From NCBI GenBank assembly GCA_050949175.1, contig JBMNFG010000009.1, positions 558,001-622,000 on the forward strand: a stretch of DNA of 64,000 nucleotides. Reading direction: 5' to 3'. The notes beneath the pieces were generated by a model that had not been told where the DNA came from, ran no database searches, and was given only the letters and a program-made list of their open reading frames with translations. Below are positions 53,386-62,565 of this stretch, in pieces (position 1 is the first letter of the stretch; each line of letters starts with the position of its first letter). This DNA comes from UBA4971 sp900019985 (lineage in GTDB: Bacteria; Bacillota; SHA-98; UBA4971). Position numbers and translations under genes: made by a program.

Positions 53386-55074
53386 ATGGGAATCTTTATC
53401 TTAAGGGGGTGCGGGCAGATGGTTTTTCGTGCGTTGTCGAGACTGGTTTTACGCATGGTGCCTAGAAGGCAGCGCTCGGCCATTCCGAGCCAGAGAGGCT
53501 CCGACCCCCAGATTTCACTCACAGGCAAGCTAAGCAAGAATCTCAGAGAAAACGAATCCCTCATCAGAGACACATTCGGAAACAGCAGCGACCTTGTTAT
53601 CCGCAAGTTAAGGTTTGGGAGCGGCCCGGGCATAGCTATGTTGGTCGTCCATATAGACGGATTGGTTGATTCCGCCCTAATCAGTGACGCTGTGATCAGG
53701 CCGATAGCGGTAACTCCCGAATTCTTTGAGATGGATAAGCAGTCTTCTGCTAGAGTTCGAGATCGGATAAGAGACGGCTTGATTTCAGTGTCAGATATAA
53801 GCGAGGTCTCGGATAAATCAGACTTCCTCACCGCCATTGCTGAAGGTAAGTGCGGGATAATCATAGACGGAAGTCCCGATGCGTTCGTATGTGATATCGG
53901 CGGATTTGAGATGCGCAATCTTGAGGAGCCCATGAACGAAGTTGTGATTCGCGGGCCCAGGGAGGGGTTCTGCGAGGTTTTGCGGGTTAATACAAGCCTG
54001 CTCAGGCGTAGGATCAGGAGTCCCCGCCTTTGGATAGAGGAATTCGCAGTCGGGAGAATCAGCCGTACTCAAGTGGAAATCGTCTACTTAAAAGGTATTG
54101 CCGACGAGAAGTTGGTCCAGGAAGCCAGAGAAAGGATTAGGAGGATCGACATAGACAGTATACAGGAAAGCGGTCAGCTGGAAGAATACATTGAAGACGC
54201 GCCCTATTCACCTTTTCCGACGATCCTTCGTACAGAGAGGCCTGATCGGGTAGTAGGCGGGCTTCTTGAAGGTAGGATCGCAATTCTTACAGACGGCACA
54301 CCGTTCGCTCTTATTGTCCCTGTTACAATAACTATGTTTCTTACATCTCCTGACGATTATTTTGAACGCTCTTTTATAGCGTCTGCAGAAAGACTGATCA
54401 GGCACACTTCGTTCTTTGTCGGGCTTTTTCTCCCTTCATTGTACGTTGCAGTAACTACGTTTCACTATGAAATGCTACCTACCACCTTAGTTATTGCCAT
54501 AGCCGCTCAACACGAAGGGATACCTTTTCCTGCGGTATTTGAGGCTTTTCTCATGGAGGTATCCTTTGAGATATTGCGAGAAGCGGCTGTGCGGCTGCCT
54601 AATGTGTTCGGGCCTGCAATAAGCGTAGTCGGAGTTTTGATATTGGGAGAGGCTGCAGTCCGCGCAGGTCTTGTTTCACCTATTATGATAATAATTCTTG
54701 CTCTTACAGCTATTGCGTCTTTTGTGACACCCATCTTCAGCCTCTCCGTTGCTGTCAGGCTGCTCCGTTTCCCCATGATATTTCTCGCGGGTTCACTGGG
54801 CTTGTTCGGAGTTGTATTCGGGTTTTCTATAATGGCAATCCATCTGGCTTCTCTTCGGTCATTCGGTATTCCTTACCTTGCTCCTATTGCACCTATTGTT
54901 TCGTCTGATCAAAAAGATGTATTTGTCAGGCTGCCATGGTGGAAGCTGGATACCCGTCCTGAGTTTACAGGTAAAAGGGATGTTAGGAGACAAGCAAGAG
55001 GCTTGAAGCCCCATCCTCCGGAACCTCGGAGAAAACAGGCTCCCAGCAGCCAGAGGAAGAAGAGGTCAAGATGA
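53386..55074 (+). CDS. gerAA: Spore germination protein GerAA family
   Basis: A-subunit of a spore germinant receptor. The 562-residue protein has a large N-terminal domain (about 45-310) with GPREGFCEVLRVNTSLLRRR as the family signature, then five or so membrane helices (about 315-490), and a basic proline-rich C-terminal tail. Start ATG 53386 follows AGGAGG; a downstream in-frame ATG (residue 12) is possible. It overlaps gerAB by four bases. Confidence 0.95.
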   Translation: MGIFILRGCGQMVFRALSRLVLRMVPRRQRSAIPSQRGSDPQISLTGKLSKNLRENESLIRDTFGNSSDLVIRKLRFGSGPGIAMLVVHIDGLVDSALISDAVIRPIAVTPEFFEMDKQSSARVRDRIRDGLISVSDISEVSDKSDFLTAIAEGKCGIIIDGSPDAFVCDIGGFEMRNLEEPMNEVVIRGPREGFCEVLRVNTSLLRRRIRSPRLWIEEFAVGRISRTQVEIVYLKGIADEKLVQEARERIRRIDIDSIQESGQLEEYIEDAPYSPFPTILRTERPDRVVGGLLEGRIAILTDGTPFALIVPVTITMFLTSPDDYFERSFIASAERLIRHTSFFVGLFLPSLYVAVTTFHYEMLPTTLVIAIAAQHEGIPFPAVFEAFLMEVSFEILREAAVRLPNVFGPAISVVGVLILGEAAVRAGLVSPIMIIILALTAIASFVTPIFSLSVAVRLLRFPMIFLAGSLGLFGVVFGFSIMAIHLASLRSFGIPYLAPIAPIVSSDQKDVFVRLPWWKLDTRPEFTGKRDVRRQARGLKPHPPEPRRKQAPSSQRKKRSR

Positions 55075-56183
55075 GTGTTCTCGAAGGTGGGAAGATATCA
55101 GGCCGCCAGTTTATGGCTGTGTTAACTATGGTAAGACTGGTTCCTGTTACTTTAGTGTTTTCTATGGTAACCAGTGCAAGCAACCCTCAGGATGCGTGGA
55201 TCGCCAGTATCATCAGCGGTGTTGTTGCGATTCCTTTTGCTATGCTCATAGCCAGATTAAGCCTGAAGTTTCCGGAAAAGACGATTATTGAATATAGCCA
55301 GATTATCCTCGGACCCGTCCTCGGGAAGCTCGTTGGCCTGGTCTTCCTTTGGTTTTCCATACAAACCTCTGTGAATATTATCCGCGCTCTGGGTGAAGCA
55401 TACGCTATTGCTATCATGCCTGAGACCCCTATTCAGACTTTTATGATCATGTTAGCTATCATGAGCTGCTACGCTGCAAGATCCGGACTTGAGGTGCTGT
55501 CTCGTCTTGGAGAGGACACATTATTCATCGTTGGGTTTATTTTTCTGGTTGCGTGTGTGCTTCCGTATAACGCTATGCGGCTTGAGAACTTGCTGCCGGT
55601 TCTCGCCAAAGGTATGTCCAGTCTCATCCCCCCTGTCGTTGCAAGCCTTGGCTACTACAGTCAATTCATCATGATCGGTATGTTAGTACCCTATCTGGCC
55701 AAGCCGGAAGAAGCCACAAAATACGCGATATATGCAGTCCTTATTTCCGGCTTTCTTACAACAGCTGGATGTGTATCAGTAGTTGCTGCCCTGGGCACTA
55801 CGGCTAACTCATGGACTCTTCCGTTATTCAGTCTTGCCAGGTTGATAAGCTTAGGAGAATTCTTTGAAAGGATAGAGGCAGGAATAATGGCAGCATGGAC
55901 GCTGAGCGCCGGGATCAAGTTAGCCTTGTTTCTGTGGGCGATATCTGTGGGAATAGCTCAGCTGTTCAACCTCAAAAGATACGAGCCCCTGGTATTTCCC
56001 CTTGCTGCGGTATTCATTCCCCTTGCACTAGTTGCCTTCGAAAGTATGGTAGATCTTGAAGACTATCTCTCCAAAGCAGACGCTGTGGCTGCCGTAATCA
56101 TAGCGGTAGCGGTCATCGCACTTCTGTATGCAGGGTTAGGTGTCCGATCCTTTCTCTTCCCTGGGAAGGAGAAATACAGATGA
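55071..56183 (+). CDS. gerAB: Spore germination protein GerAB family
   Basis: B-subunit of the germinant receptor, of the amino-acid permease-like endospore germination family. The 370-residue protein has ten predicted membrane segments, beginning with the N-terminal helix starting ISGRQFMAVLTMVRLVP and including EAYAIAIMPETPI and an MAAWTLSAGIKLALFLWA segment. B-subunits are thought to sense germinants. It overlaps gerAC by four bases. Confidence 0.94.
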   Translation: MSVLEGGKISGRQFMAVLTMVRLVPVTLVFSMVTSASNPQDAWIASIISGVVAIPFAMLIARLSLKFPEKTIIEYSQIILGPVLGKLVGLVFLWFSIQTSVNIIRALGEAYAIAIMPETPIQTFMIMLAIMSCYAARSGLEVLSRLGEDTLFIVGFIFLVACVLPYNAMRLENLLPVLAKGMSSLIPPVVASLGYYSQFIMIGMLVPYLAKPEEATKYAIYAVLISGFLTTAGCVSVVAALGTTANSWTLPLFSLARLISLGEFFERIEAGIMAAWTLSAGIKLALFLWAISVGIAQLFNLKRYEPLVFPLAAVFIPLALVAFESMVDLEDYLSKADAVAAVIIAVAVIALLYAGLGVRSFLFPGKEKYR

Positions 56184-57418
56184 AACCTTGGTGCATACTG
56201 CGTGCCGCGGCAACCGTGTTACTGGTCTTAGCAGTTATTTCCTCTGCGGGGTGTTGGAGTAGAAGAGAGATACAGGAGATCGGTTTTGCCCTCTTGATCG
56301 GGTTAGACCATGCTGCAGAGGAAGGGAAGGTTATGATTACTGTCCACATAGCAAAGCCATTTTCTTTGCTGGCAGCAGGTGCAGGTACTGCCGAGGAGAA
56401 GGCTTACTGGCAAGTAAGCAGCACAGGCCGTACTGTATTTGATGCCTGGAGGAACCTCCGCCAGCAGTCCCCAAGGCGTCCTCTTTTGCACCATAGTAGA
56501 TTCATAGTCTTCGGCGAGGAATTCGCCAGAAGCGGTATTCGTGAAGCGCTAGATTTCTTTTATAGAGAAGGAGAGGTCAGGGAGACAAATTTTGTAGTTG
56601 TGGCAAAAGGAGCGAAAGCCTCGGAATTTGTCTGGGGCGAATATGAGCTTGAACCCATGCCTTCCCGAGGAGCACTGGGCGTCATAAAGCAAGTAGCCCA
56701 AGAGCTTTCTACAATTGTCATGGTAACTCTGAACGACTTTCTTCAGATGATGGAAGCTGAAGGAATAGAAGCTGTAGCTTCCAGAGCAGAACAGGTCTGG
56801 CGGCCTCCTTCCCAGGATCCCAGGGGACAGTTGAAAAATGAGGTAATCGCAGTAAGCGGGAGAGAAACAGGGGCTGCAGCATTTAAAGGAGACAAGCTTG
56901 CAGGGTGGTTGGACAAAGTTCAAGCCAGGGGCCTTCAGTGGGTAAGAGGGAAGGTAAGATCCGGCATTTTGCTCATCGAGCAGCCGGGTAAAGAGAATAA
57001 ACTGGCGAGTATTGAGATCTTAAGAGCTACTTCAACTGTAACCCCAAAGATTTCGGAAGGGCGTCCGTCTATACAGATCAAGGTTGACGCCGTAGGAGTC
57101 ATCGGCGAGGTACAGGAGTACCTCGATCCTATGGCAAGCGAAGAAATATGGGCGTCCATGGAAAGAAGGATGGCTGAGGCCATACGCCATGAAATCGAAG
57201 CTGCTCTGGACATTGCGAAGCATGAATTCAATTCAGATATCTTCGGTTTCGGAGCGGCGTTTGCAAGACGGTATCCGAAAGAGTGGGACGGGTTAAAGCG
57301 CAAGTGGGACGAAGAATTCCCCAAGCTGGACGTTGAGATCGAGGTGAAAACAATAATCAGGCGTTCAGGTTTGACCCGAAGAAGCATGCAACTTGTTCGT
57401 CGTAAAGAAGAGGTCTAG
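56180..57418 (+). CDS. gerAC: Spore germination lipoprotein GerAC family
   Basis: C-subunit of the germinant receptor. The 412-residue protein has a lipoprotein signal (LVLAVISSAGCWSRREI, with the lipobox Cys at about 25) followed by the GerAC domains, with GFALLIGLDHAAEE and RPLLHHSRFIVFGEEFARSG visible. Membrane-anchored on the outer face of the inner spore membrane. A short gene follows two bases later. Confidence 0.94.
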   Translation: MKPWCILRAAATVLLVLAVISSAGCWSRREIQEIGFALLIGLDHAAEEGKVMITVHIAKPFSLLAAGAGTAEEKAYWQVSSTGRTVFDAWRNLRQQSPRRPLLHHSRFIVFGEEFARSGIREALDFFYREGEVRETNFVVVAKGAKASEFVWGEYELEPMPSRGALGVIKQVAQELSTIVMVTLNDFLQMMEAEGIEAVASRAEQVWRPPSQDPRGQLKNEVIAVSGRETGAAAFKGDKLAGWLDKVQARGLQWVRGKVRSGILLIEQPGKENKLASIEILRATSTVTPKISEGRPSIQIKVDAVGVIGEVQEYLDPMASEEIWASMERRMAEAIRHEIEAALDIAKHEFNSDIFGFGAAFARRYPKEWDGLKRKWDEEFPKLDVEIEVKTIIRRSGLTRRSMQLVRRKEEV

Positions 57419-57420
57419 GT

Positions 57421-57660
57421 ATGCAAACCGTTATCTGGCTTACATTAGCATTTGCTGTACTCGGTTTCTTTGAAGTTCTGCAGCTCTTGAGAAACAGGTT
57501 TTGGCGAGACCTCGTAGTATTCGGTTTCCTCCTTATACTCGGGTTTGTTCTGTGTCTTTTTGTAACCTTCGAGATCTCTATGCCGAATCCTGTGACGATA
57601 ACAAGGCTTATTACCGCACCTATCCTAGAGCTCCTTGGAATCCCCGTTCATTACAGGTGA
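57421..57660 (+). CDS. Small two-helix membrane protein, germinant-receptor D-subunit-like
   Basis: A 79-residue protein with two hydrophobic helices (WLTLAFAVLGFFEVLQLL and LVVFGFLLILGFVLCLFV) and a short polar end. It follows gerAC by two bases and so is translated with the receptor operon. Small two-helix proteins adjacent to receptor operons in Bacillus and relatives were named D-subunits and modulate germination; this resembles them in size, layout and place, although sequence identity cannot be judged here. Confidence 0.7.
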   Translation: MQTVIWLTLAFAVLGFFEVLQLLRNRFWRDLVVFGFLLILGFVLCLFVTFEISMPNPVTITRLITAPILELLGIPVHYR

Positions 57661-57673
57661 TGACCGGAACTTG

Positions 57674-57702
57674 TTGACAAGCCGCGCTTGCTGTGATAGT
57701 AT
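57674..57702 (+). promoter_or_regulatory. Sigma-A promoter of the SAM-riboswitch/met operon
   Basis: Perfect TTGACA (57674-57679), 17-base spacer, TAGTAT (57697-57702). Predicted start near 57709, about 40 bases before the riboswitch aptamer. Confidence 0.8.
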
Positions 57703-57747
57703 TCATCTCAAAATGTAATGAGAAACCTGATAAATTTAGATCATTCG

Positions 57748-57885
57748 CTCATCCAGAGAGGTGGAGGGACTGGCCCAATGAAACCCGGCAACCTTCCGGT
57801 ATTGTGGCACAACCCATTCCGGGCTACAATACGGAGAGGTGCTAATTCCAGCGGATGAATCCTATGGATTGATCCGGCAGATGAG
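57748..57885 (+). ncRNA. SAM-I (S-box) riboswitch aptamer
   Basis: The S-box signatures GGTGGAGGGACTGGCCC and GAAACCCGGCAACC are present, along with GGTGCTAATTCC. The closing helix P1 is CTCATC (57748-57753) with GATGAG (57880-57885). SAM binding would favour the terminator and switch off the methionine transport genes downstream. Confidence 0.95.
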
Positions 57886-57912
57886 GGGAATAAGGCAGAT
57901 TCGAGATTTCAG

Positions 57913-57940
57913 CCCTTTCCCACTGCGGGGAGGGTTTTTT
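57913..57940 (+). terminator. SAM riboswitch expression platform terminator
   Basis: A CCCTTTCCC/GGGGAGGG stem closes an ACTGC loop and is followed by six T (57935-57940). The CCCTTTCCC arm can alternatively pair with the GAGGGGAA of the aptamer's 3' side, giving an antiterminator. Confidence 0.8.
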
Positions 57941-57968
57941 GCATCTTAAAGAGGGATGTGTTATAGGA

Positions 57969-59030
57969 TTGGTGAAACTGGAGTCAATATCGAAGACCTT
58001 CACTACTGAATCGTCGAAAGTAGTTGCACTGGAGGACGTAAGCCTTCGCGTGGCTCCCGGGGAGATCTTCGGGATAATCGGGCTTTCCGGGGCCGGGAAA
58101 AGCACCCTTGTCAGGTGTATTAACATGCTGGAGGTACCTGACAAGGGCAGAGTGTATGTGGACGGGCTGGAGATCACAGGCTTGGGAAGTAAGGAGCTTC
58201 GCGAAGCAAGAAAGAAAATCGGGATGATATTTCAGAATTTCAACCTGCTGTCGTCTCGAACGGTTTTGGAGAACATCGTCTTTCCTTTAGAGATCGCCGG
58301 ATTAGAGAAGGAGAAGAGGCTTGAGAAAGGCAGAAACCTTCTTCAACTGGTAGGGCTTGAAGACAAAGAGAAGGCATATCCCTCTCAATTGAGCGGCGGT
58401 CAAAAGCAGCGGGTAGGTATTGCGCGGGCATTGGCAAATGACCCTAAAGTCCTCTTATGTGACGAGCCCACATCGTCATTGGATCCGCAGACGACACGGT
58501 CCATCTTAAAGCTTCTCGACACGATTAACAAGGAGTTTGGGTTGACTATCATCCTGATAACTCACGAGATGGATTCGATCAGACAGATATGTGACAAGGT
58601 AGCCGTCATTGCAGACGGAAGAGTCGCAGAGTGCGGCAAGGTTGTTGACATATTTACCTCACCGAAGCACAAAGCAACAAAAGCCTTGATTCGGGGAACC
58701 GGCCACATAGACACCCCTGATTGGGCAGTTGAGATCCTGGAAGCATCTTCACAGGCGCCTGACAGGAAACTGGTGAGGCTTTCCTTTGTAGGAGAGTCAA
58801 CAGGACGTCCTGTAGTTTCATCTATCATTCGCGATTTCGGGGTGGATATAAATATCCTTACCGCTCAGATCGATCATATCAGGTCAGCCCCGTTCGGTGT
58901 AATGTTGGTGGAGCTTTCCGGTGACGATGATTCAGTGGAAAAATCCCTGGATTTCCTGAAACGAATCGGCGTCTCTGTTGAGGTCATCGATGATGTCAGT
59001 GATTTCTTGGCTAAGGTAAACGGAAGGTAG
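57969..59030 (+). CDS. metN: Methionine ABC transporter ATP-binding protein MetN
   Basis: ATPase of the methionine importer. It has the P-loop GLSGAGKSTLVRCIN, Q-loop, the ABC signature LSGGQKQRVGIARAL, Walker B LLCDEPTSSLDP, and a C-terminal NIL regulatory domain from about residue 265 that in MetN senses methionine. About 353 residues. The TTG start at 57969 and GTG 57972 are both possible; GAGGGA lies 12 bases upstream. SAM-I riboswitch controls the gene, supporting methionine as substrate. Confidence 0.93.
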   Translation: MVKLESISKTFTTESSKVVALEDVSLRVAPGEIFGIIGLSGAGKSTLVRCINMLEVPDKGRVYVDGLEITGLGSKELREARKKIGMIFQNFNLLSSRTVLENIVFPLEIAGLEKEKRLEKGRNLLQLVGLEDKEKAYPSQLSGGQKQRVGIARALANDPKVLLCDEPTSSLDPQTTRSILKLLDTINKEFGLTIILITHEMDSIRQICDKVAVIADGRVAECGKVVDIFTSPKHKATKALIRGTGHIDTPDWAVEILEASSQAPDRKLVRLSFVGESTGRPVVSSIIRDFGVDINILTAQIDHIRSAPFGVMLVELSGDDDSVEKSLDFLKRIGVSVEVIDDVSDFLAKVNGR

Positions 59031-59038
59031 GGCATGAA

Positions 59039-59701
59039 GTGTTTAACCATCGTTTTGTTCAGATTATCGCAGGAAGCCTAGGTGAAACTCTCTACATGGT
59101 GGGAGTCTCCTGTGCACTGGCAGTTGTATTCGGATTGCCTATCGGGGTGATCCTGGTAACTACGGAACGAAAGGGTATTCTTGAGAATCCCGGCGTTAAC
59201 CAGGTTTTTGGAGTCGTCGTCAATATCGGAAGATCGATTCCTTTCGTGATCTTGATGGTTGCGATAATGCCTTTTACACGGCTCTTGACAGGCACTTCCA
59301 TCGGTACCACTGCTGCAATTGTTCCTCTGACCGTAGCTGCCATTCCCTTTGTGGCAAGAATGGTTGAAACCTCGCTTCGCGAGGTTGATCAGGGTGTCAT
59401 CGAGGCAGCTCAGGCAATGGGTGCATCTCCCTGGGAGATAATATCGAAGGTGCTCATTCCGGAAGCAATGCCTTCACTTATATCAGGGGTGACAATCACA
59501 GCAATAAACCTGATCGGCTATTCCACTATGGCAGGGGCCATAGGCGGCGGCGGATTGGGGGACCTTGCGGTGCGGTACGGTTACCAGAGGTTTCGGGGAG
59601 ATGTGATGTTTGCAACAGTAGTCATCCTCGTCCTCTTGGTGCAGGGAGTTCAGATGTTCGGCGGCACACTGGCAAGAAGGGTAGAGAAGAGGCGAAGTTA
59701 A
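59039..59701 (+). CDS. metI: Methionine ABC transporter permease MetI
   Basis: A 220-residue permease with five membrane segments and the coupling motif EAAQAMGASPWEIISKVLIPEA. The AMAGAIGGGGLGDLAVRYGYQRF segment, read here as MAGAIGGGGLGDLAVRYG, is the MetI family marker. GTG start at 59039 behind GGAAGG. Overlap with metN is absent; a nine-base gap separates them. Confidence 0.94.
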   Translation: MFNHRFVQIIAGSLGETLYMVGVSCALAVVFGLPIGVILVTTERKGILENPGVNQVFGVVVNIGRSIPFVILMVAIMPFTRLLTGTSIGTTAAIVPLTVAAIPFVARMVETSLREVDQGVIEAAQAMGASPWEIISKVLIPEAMPSLISGVTITAINLIGYSTMAGAIGGGGLGDLAVRYGYQRFRGDVMFATVVILVLLVQGVQMFGGTLARRVEKRRS

Positions 59702-59723
59702 AGAAGAAGAGGAGGAAATAAGT

Positions 59724-60533
59724 ATGAAGAAGACTCTTATCGCGTTTCTAGTCGCAACGCTGGTTCTGTGGGTAGGAGGAGCGAGCAGTCAGGCATTGGC
59801 ACCCGTAGAACTGAAGGTAGGTGCGACACCTGTTCCACACTCAGAAATCCTTGAAGTTGTAAAGCCTATTCTGGAGGAGAAAGGGATTTCCCTGAAAGTC
59901 ATCGAGTTTACTGATTACGTTACCCCTAACCTCGCGCTAAATGACGGGGATATTGACGCCAACTATTTTCAGCACATCCCGTACCTGGAGGAATTTGCCT
60001 CAGCCAGGCGGCTTGATATCACTTATATGGCCAGAGTCCACATTGAGCCTATGGGAGCGTATTCAAAGAAGGTCAAAGACCTTGAGGACCTGACAAACAG
60101 GGCTAAAGTGGGGATTCCCAATGACCCGACGAACGGGGGAAGGGCGCTCCTGCTTCTGGAGAGGGCAGGTGTAATCGAGCTTGATGATGAAGCTGGCATC
60201 ACTGCAACCAAGTACGATATAATCTCAAATCCCAAGAACCTGCAAATCATTGAGCTTGAGGCAGCACAGCTTCCAAGATCCCTTGAGGACCTGGATCTTG
60301 CAATAATCAACTCCAATTACGCCCTTGAGGCAGGGCTTGTTCCGACTCGCGACGCTCTTATAATAGAGGATGCCAATTCACCGTACGTGAATGTCTTGGC
60401 TGTAAGGGCAAAAGACATAGACAATGAAGCCCTCAGAGAGCTTGCAATGGCTTTAACCTCGGAGCAGGTAGCGAAGTTCATAGAAGAGAACTACCCGGGC
60501 TCAGTTGTGCCCGCTTTCGGGCTGGACTTCTAA
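59724..60533 (+). CDS. metQ: Methionine-binding protein MetQ, without lipobox
   Basis: Substrate-binding protein of the importer. The 269-residue protein has a signal peptide (MKKTLIAFLVATLVLWVGGA) then the NlpA/MetQ domain with VGATPVPHSEILEVVKPIL, DYVTPNLALNDGDIDANYFQH and IPNDPTNGGRALLLLERAG. The signal lacks the lipobox Cys (GGASSQA), and there is no cysteine anywhere in the protein, unlike most Gram-positive MetQ lipoproteins. It follows metI by 22 bases. Confidence 0.93.
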   Translation: MKKTLIAFLVATLVLWVGGASSQALAPVELKVGATPVPHSEILEVVKPILEEKGISLKVIEFTDYVTPNLALNDGDIDANYFQHIPYLEEFASARRLDITYMARVHIEPMGAYSKKVKDLEDLTNRAKVGIPNDPTNGGRALLLLERAGVIELDDEAGITATKYDIISNPKNLQIIELEAAQLPRSLEDLDLAIINSNYALEAGLVPTRDALIIEDANSPYVNVLAVRAKDIDNEALRELAMALTSEQVAKFIEENYPGSVVPAFGLDF

Positions 60534-60579
60534 GAGGTAAGGTAGAGTCCGGAAATCGCCTTGGGTTCAAGATGGAAAA

Positions 60580-60614
60580 CAGCCTGGAGACACCTGATAC
60601 GTGTCTGCAGGCTG
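60580..60614. terminator. Bidirectional terminator between metQ and the radical SAM gene
   Basis: CAGCCTG-G-AGACAC and GTGTCT-G-CAGGCTG form a 14-step stem with one mismatch (G opposite G) and a seven-base loop (60594-60600). Forward it is followed by CATTTATCTT; on the minus strand it is followed by TTTTCC. It sits between convergent genes. Confidence 0.7.
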
Positions 60615-60640
60615 CATTTATCTTGCTATGTGGGATGATG

Positions 60641-62008
60641 TCATTTATCCGTTTCCGTTTTTTTCGCACTATTCTTCTCCCAGATACCGTCTGCCACTTC
60701 GCCCCATGCTTTTGCGTACCCATGAAGAGGCTGACAGAGAGCAGCTGCAGTCAGATTGTTAACCTGGGTGGGATACGCACCTGTTTCCTCAACTATTCTC
60801 TGGAGTTTTTCAGGATTGTCAATCATGGGACAAGGCCTTAAGGGGTTTTCGTTAAAAGGTATTGATTCTTGATATGCCTTGAAGAGGGGTGATTTCAATG
60901 CTTCCAACAGAGTTGTATCTTTGATGTTCATGTTTGCATAATGGATGAATGCACATGGCTCTACTTCACCTGTGGCATTGATGTGGAAGTAGCACCGTCC
61001 TCCTGCAATGCATCCTCCGGTAGCTGCGCCGTCATTCCAGAAATCTGCGATGAAAATCGGTTTTTCCGAACGCCATCTGTTAACCGTCTCATACATGTAA
61101 GCCCTTTGTTCAGGGGTTGCCATATATTCAAGGTCAGCTTCGCCGCCAACCGGAACGTAGGTAAAGAGCCAGCCGAAGATACAGCCTTTATCGATCATTA
61201 AATCTATGAATTCATCGCTGCCGATTGTGTTTGTGTTTTCCCGGTTATATGTAGCGGAAAACCCGAAGACAACACCGGCCTCACGCAGGTTATCCATGGC
61301 TTGCATAACCTTTTTGAAGACTCCTTTGCCGCGCCTTGCGTCAGTCTCATCTTCGAAGCCTTCAATGCTTATGGCAAACGTCAAATTGCCGATGTCAGCG
61401 AATTCCTGTGCTGTTTCCCTGTCAATCAAGGTGCCGTTCGTGAAGACGTGAAATACCAGCTCATCATATTTCTTCGCCAGAGCCATAAGATCATCTTTTC
61501 TGATAGTAGGCTCACCGCCTGAGACCACTATGAAACGGATGCCGAGGTCTTGAGCTTCACCGATAACCCTATCCAAAGTACTATAATCCATGTCTTTTGT
61601 AACGTCATACTCAGCTGCCCAGCAGCCTTTACACCTGAGGTTGCACTTGCCTGTGGGGTCAATCAACATTGCCCAGGGTATATGGACACCGTACTTCTCC
61701 TCGCTGCGCCTGCGGTAAGTGGGCGCCAGCAAGCCGGCGTGTATGAAGAAATTGATGCCGGTTTTATCGCGGACAGTGGGAGAAACCTGCTTGAGGGTTC
61801 TGACAGCCAGTTTACGCCAGTTGTTGTTTTCATCTTTCATGGCATTAATCCATGAACGCGCGTATTGTTTGTGCATAGGTTCCCGCGCAAGGGTTTCCCC
61901 CCACTGGAGAATCTTAACAAGGTTCTCCTCAGGTTTGTTTGTCAAGTACCTGAGCAACTGCTTGACTACGGCCTCACCAAGCATGGCTTTTGCGCCTTCA
62001 AACGCCAT
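60641..62008 (-). CDS. Radical SAM protein with SPASM-type C-terminal cysteines
   Basis: A 455-residue radical SAM enzyme. A helical N-terminal extension of about 125 residues precedes the cluster-binding loop CNLRCKGC in DPTGKCNLRCKGCWAAEY. The conserved VVSGGEPTIRKDDL follows, and then C-terminal cysteines (GGCIAGGRCYFHINATGEVEPC and CPMID) typical of a SPASM auxiliary cluster. Function is unknown; relatives modify peptides or small metabolites. It is downstream of the arsR gene, with 66 bases between. Confidence 0.85.
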   Translation of the reverse strand: MAFEGAKAMLGEAVVKQLLRYLTNKPEENLVKILQWGETLAREPMHKQYARSWINAMKDENNNWRKLAVRTLKQVSPTVRDKTGINFFIHAGLLAPTYRRRSEEKYGVHIPWAMLIDPTGKCNLRCKGCWAAEYDVTKDMDYSTLDRVIGEAQDLGIRFIVVSGGEPTIRKDDLMALAKKYDELVFHVFTNGTLIDRETAQEFADIGNLTFAISIEGFEDETDARRGKGVFKKVMQAMDNLREAGVVFGFSATYNRENTNTIGSDEFIDLMIDKGCIFGWLFTYVPVGGEADLEYMATPEQRAYMYETVNRWRSEKPIFIADFWNDGAATGGCIAGGRCYFHINATGEVEPCAFIHYANMNIKDTTLLEALKSPLFKAYQESIPFNENPLRPCPMIDNPEKLQRIVEETGAYPTQVNNLTAAALCQPLHGYAKAWGEVADGIWEKNSAKKTETDK

Positions 62009-62074
62009 AGTTACTACCTCCCTTGTCTGCGGCCCTCAACCGTCAGCAAGCAATGAAAACCCGTCAATTCCCTG

Positions 62075-62395
62075 CTACATACTGAACATGTGCCTTCTGT
62101 CAAGGAGCCTGTTAAGAAGGTTGCGTACTTCTTCCAGGGGAGAGTGATTAATGCTGCAAAGAGTGTACTTGCCTTCGCGACGCAGCCTGACCAGGCCTGC
62201 TTCGTGGAGTATCTTGAGTTGTTGAGAGACGGCAGATTGGCTGATGCCGAGACGCTCCTCCAGTTCCTTGACACTATGGACATTGGACGAAACCAGGTCC
62301 AGGATCCTAAAACGCGTTTCTTGACCGAGAGCACGAAATGCCCGGATCGAATCTTTCGACCGTGGTATAGGCTTCACCTCCCTTTCGGTGACCAA
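62075..62395 (-). CDS. ArsR-family transcription regulator
   Basis: A 106-residue winged-helix protein with FRALGQETRFRILDLVSSN, the recognition helix LGISQSAVSQQLKILHEAGLV, and GKYTLCSINHSPLEEVRNLL. No CXC-type metal motif is visible in the recognition helix region, so the metal-sensing role is not implied. The start is uncertain: TTG 62395 is followed by GGGAGGTG inside the coding sequence, and a later start is possible. It is probably co-transcribed with the radical SAM gene. Confidence 0.85.
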   Translation of the reverse strand: MVTEREVKPIPRSKDSIRAFRALGQETRFRILDLVSSNVHSVKELEERLGISQSAVSQQLKILHEAGLVRLRREGKYTLCSINHSPLEEVRNLLNRLLDRRHMFSM

Positions 62396-62565
62396 TTGTC
62401 TGCACTTTATTGACAGTAAATCTTATGCCAGTGAAGATTATACTAGCAGGTTTAGAAATAAAAGACATATTACCATTTGCTTATATGTTACACCCTTTCA
62501 CAGGGCTTGTCAAACTCTCCCGGGGATTCGCACATTTCAAGGTACAAACTGAACCCCCGGCTAAA

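Noticed and set aside
62410..62444. TTGACA with TATACT near the arsR start as an alternative promoter for lepA
   Set aside because: The spacing is 23 bases, too long for sigma-A; the TTGTTT-N17-TATAAT at 62566-62594 is far better.
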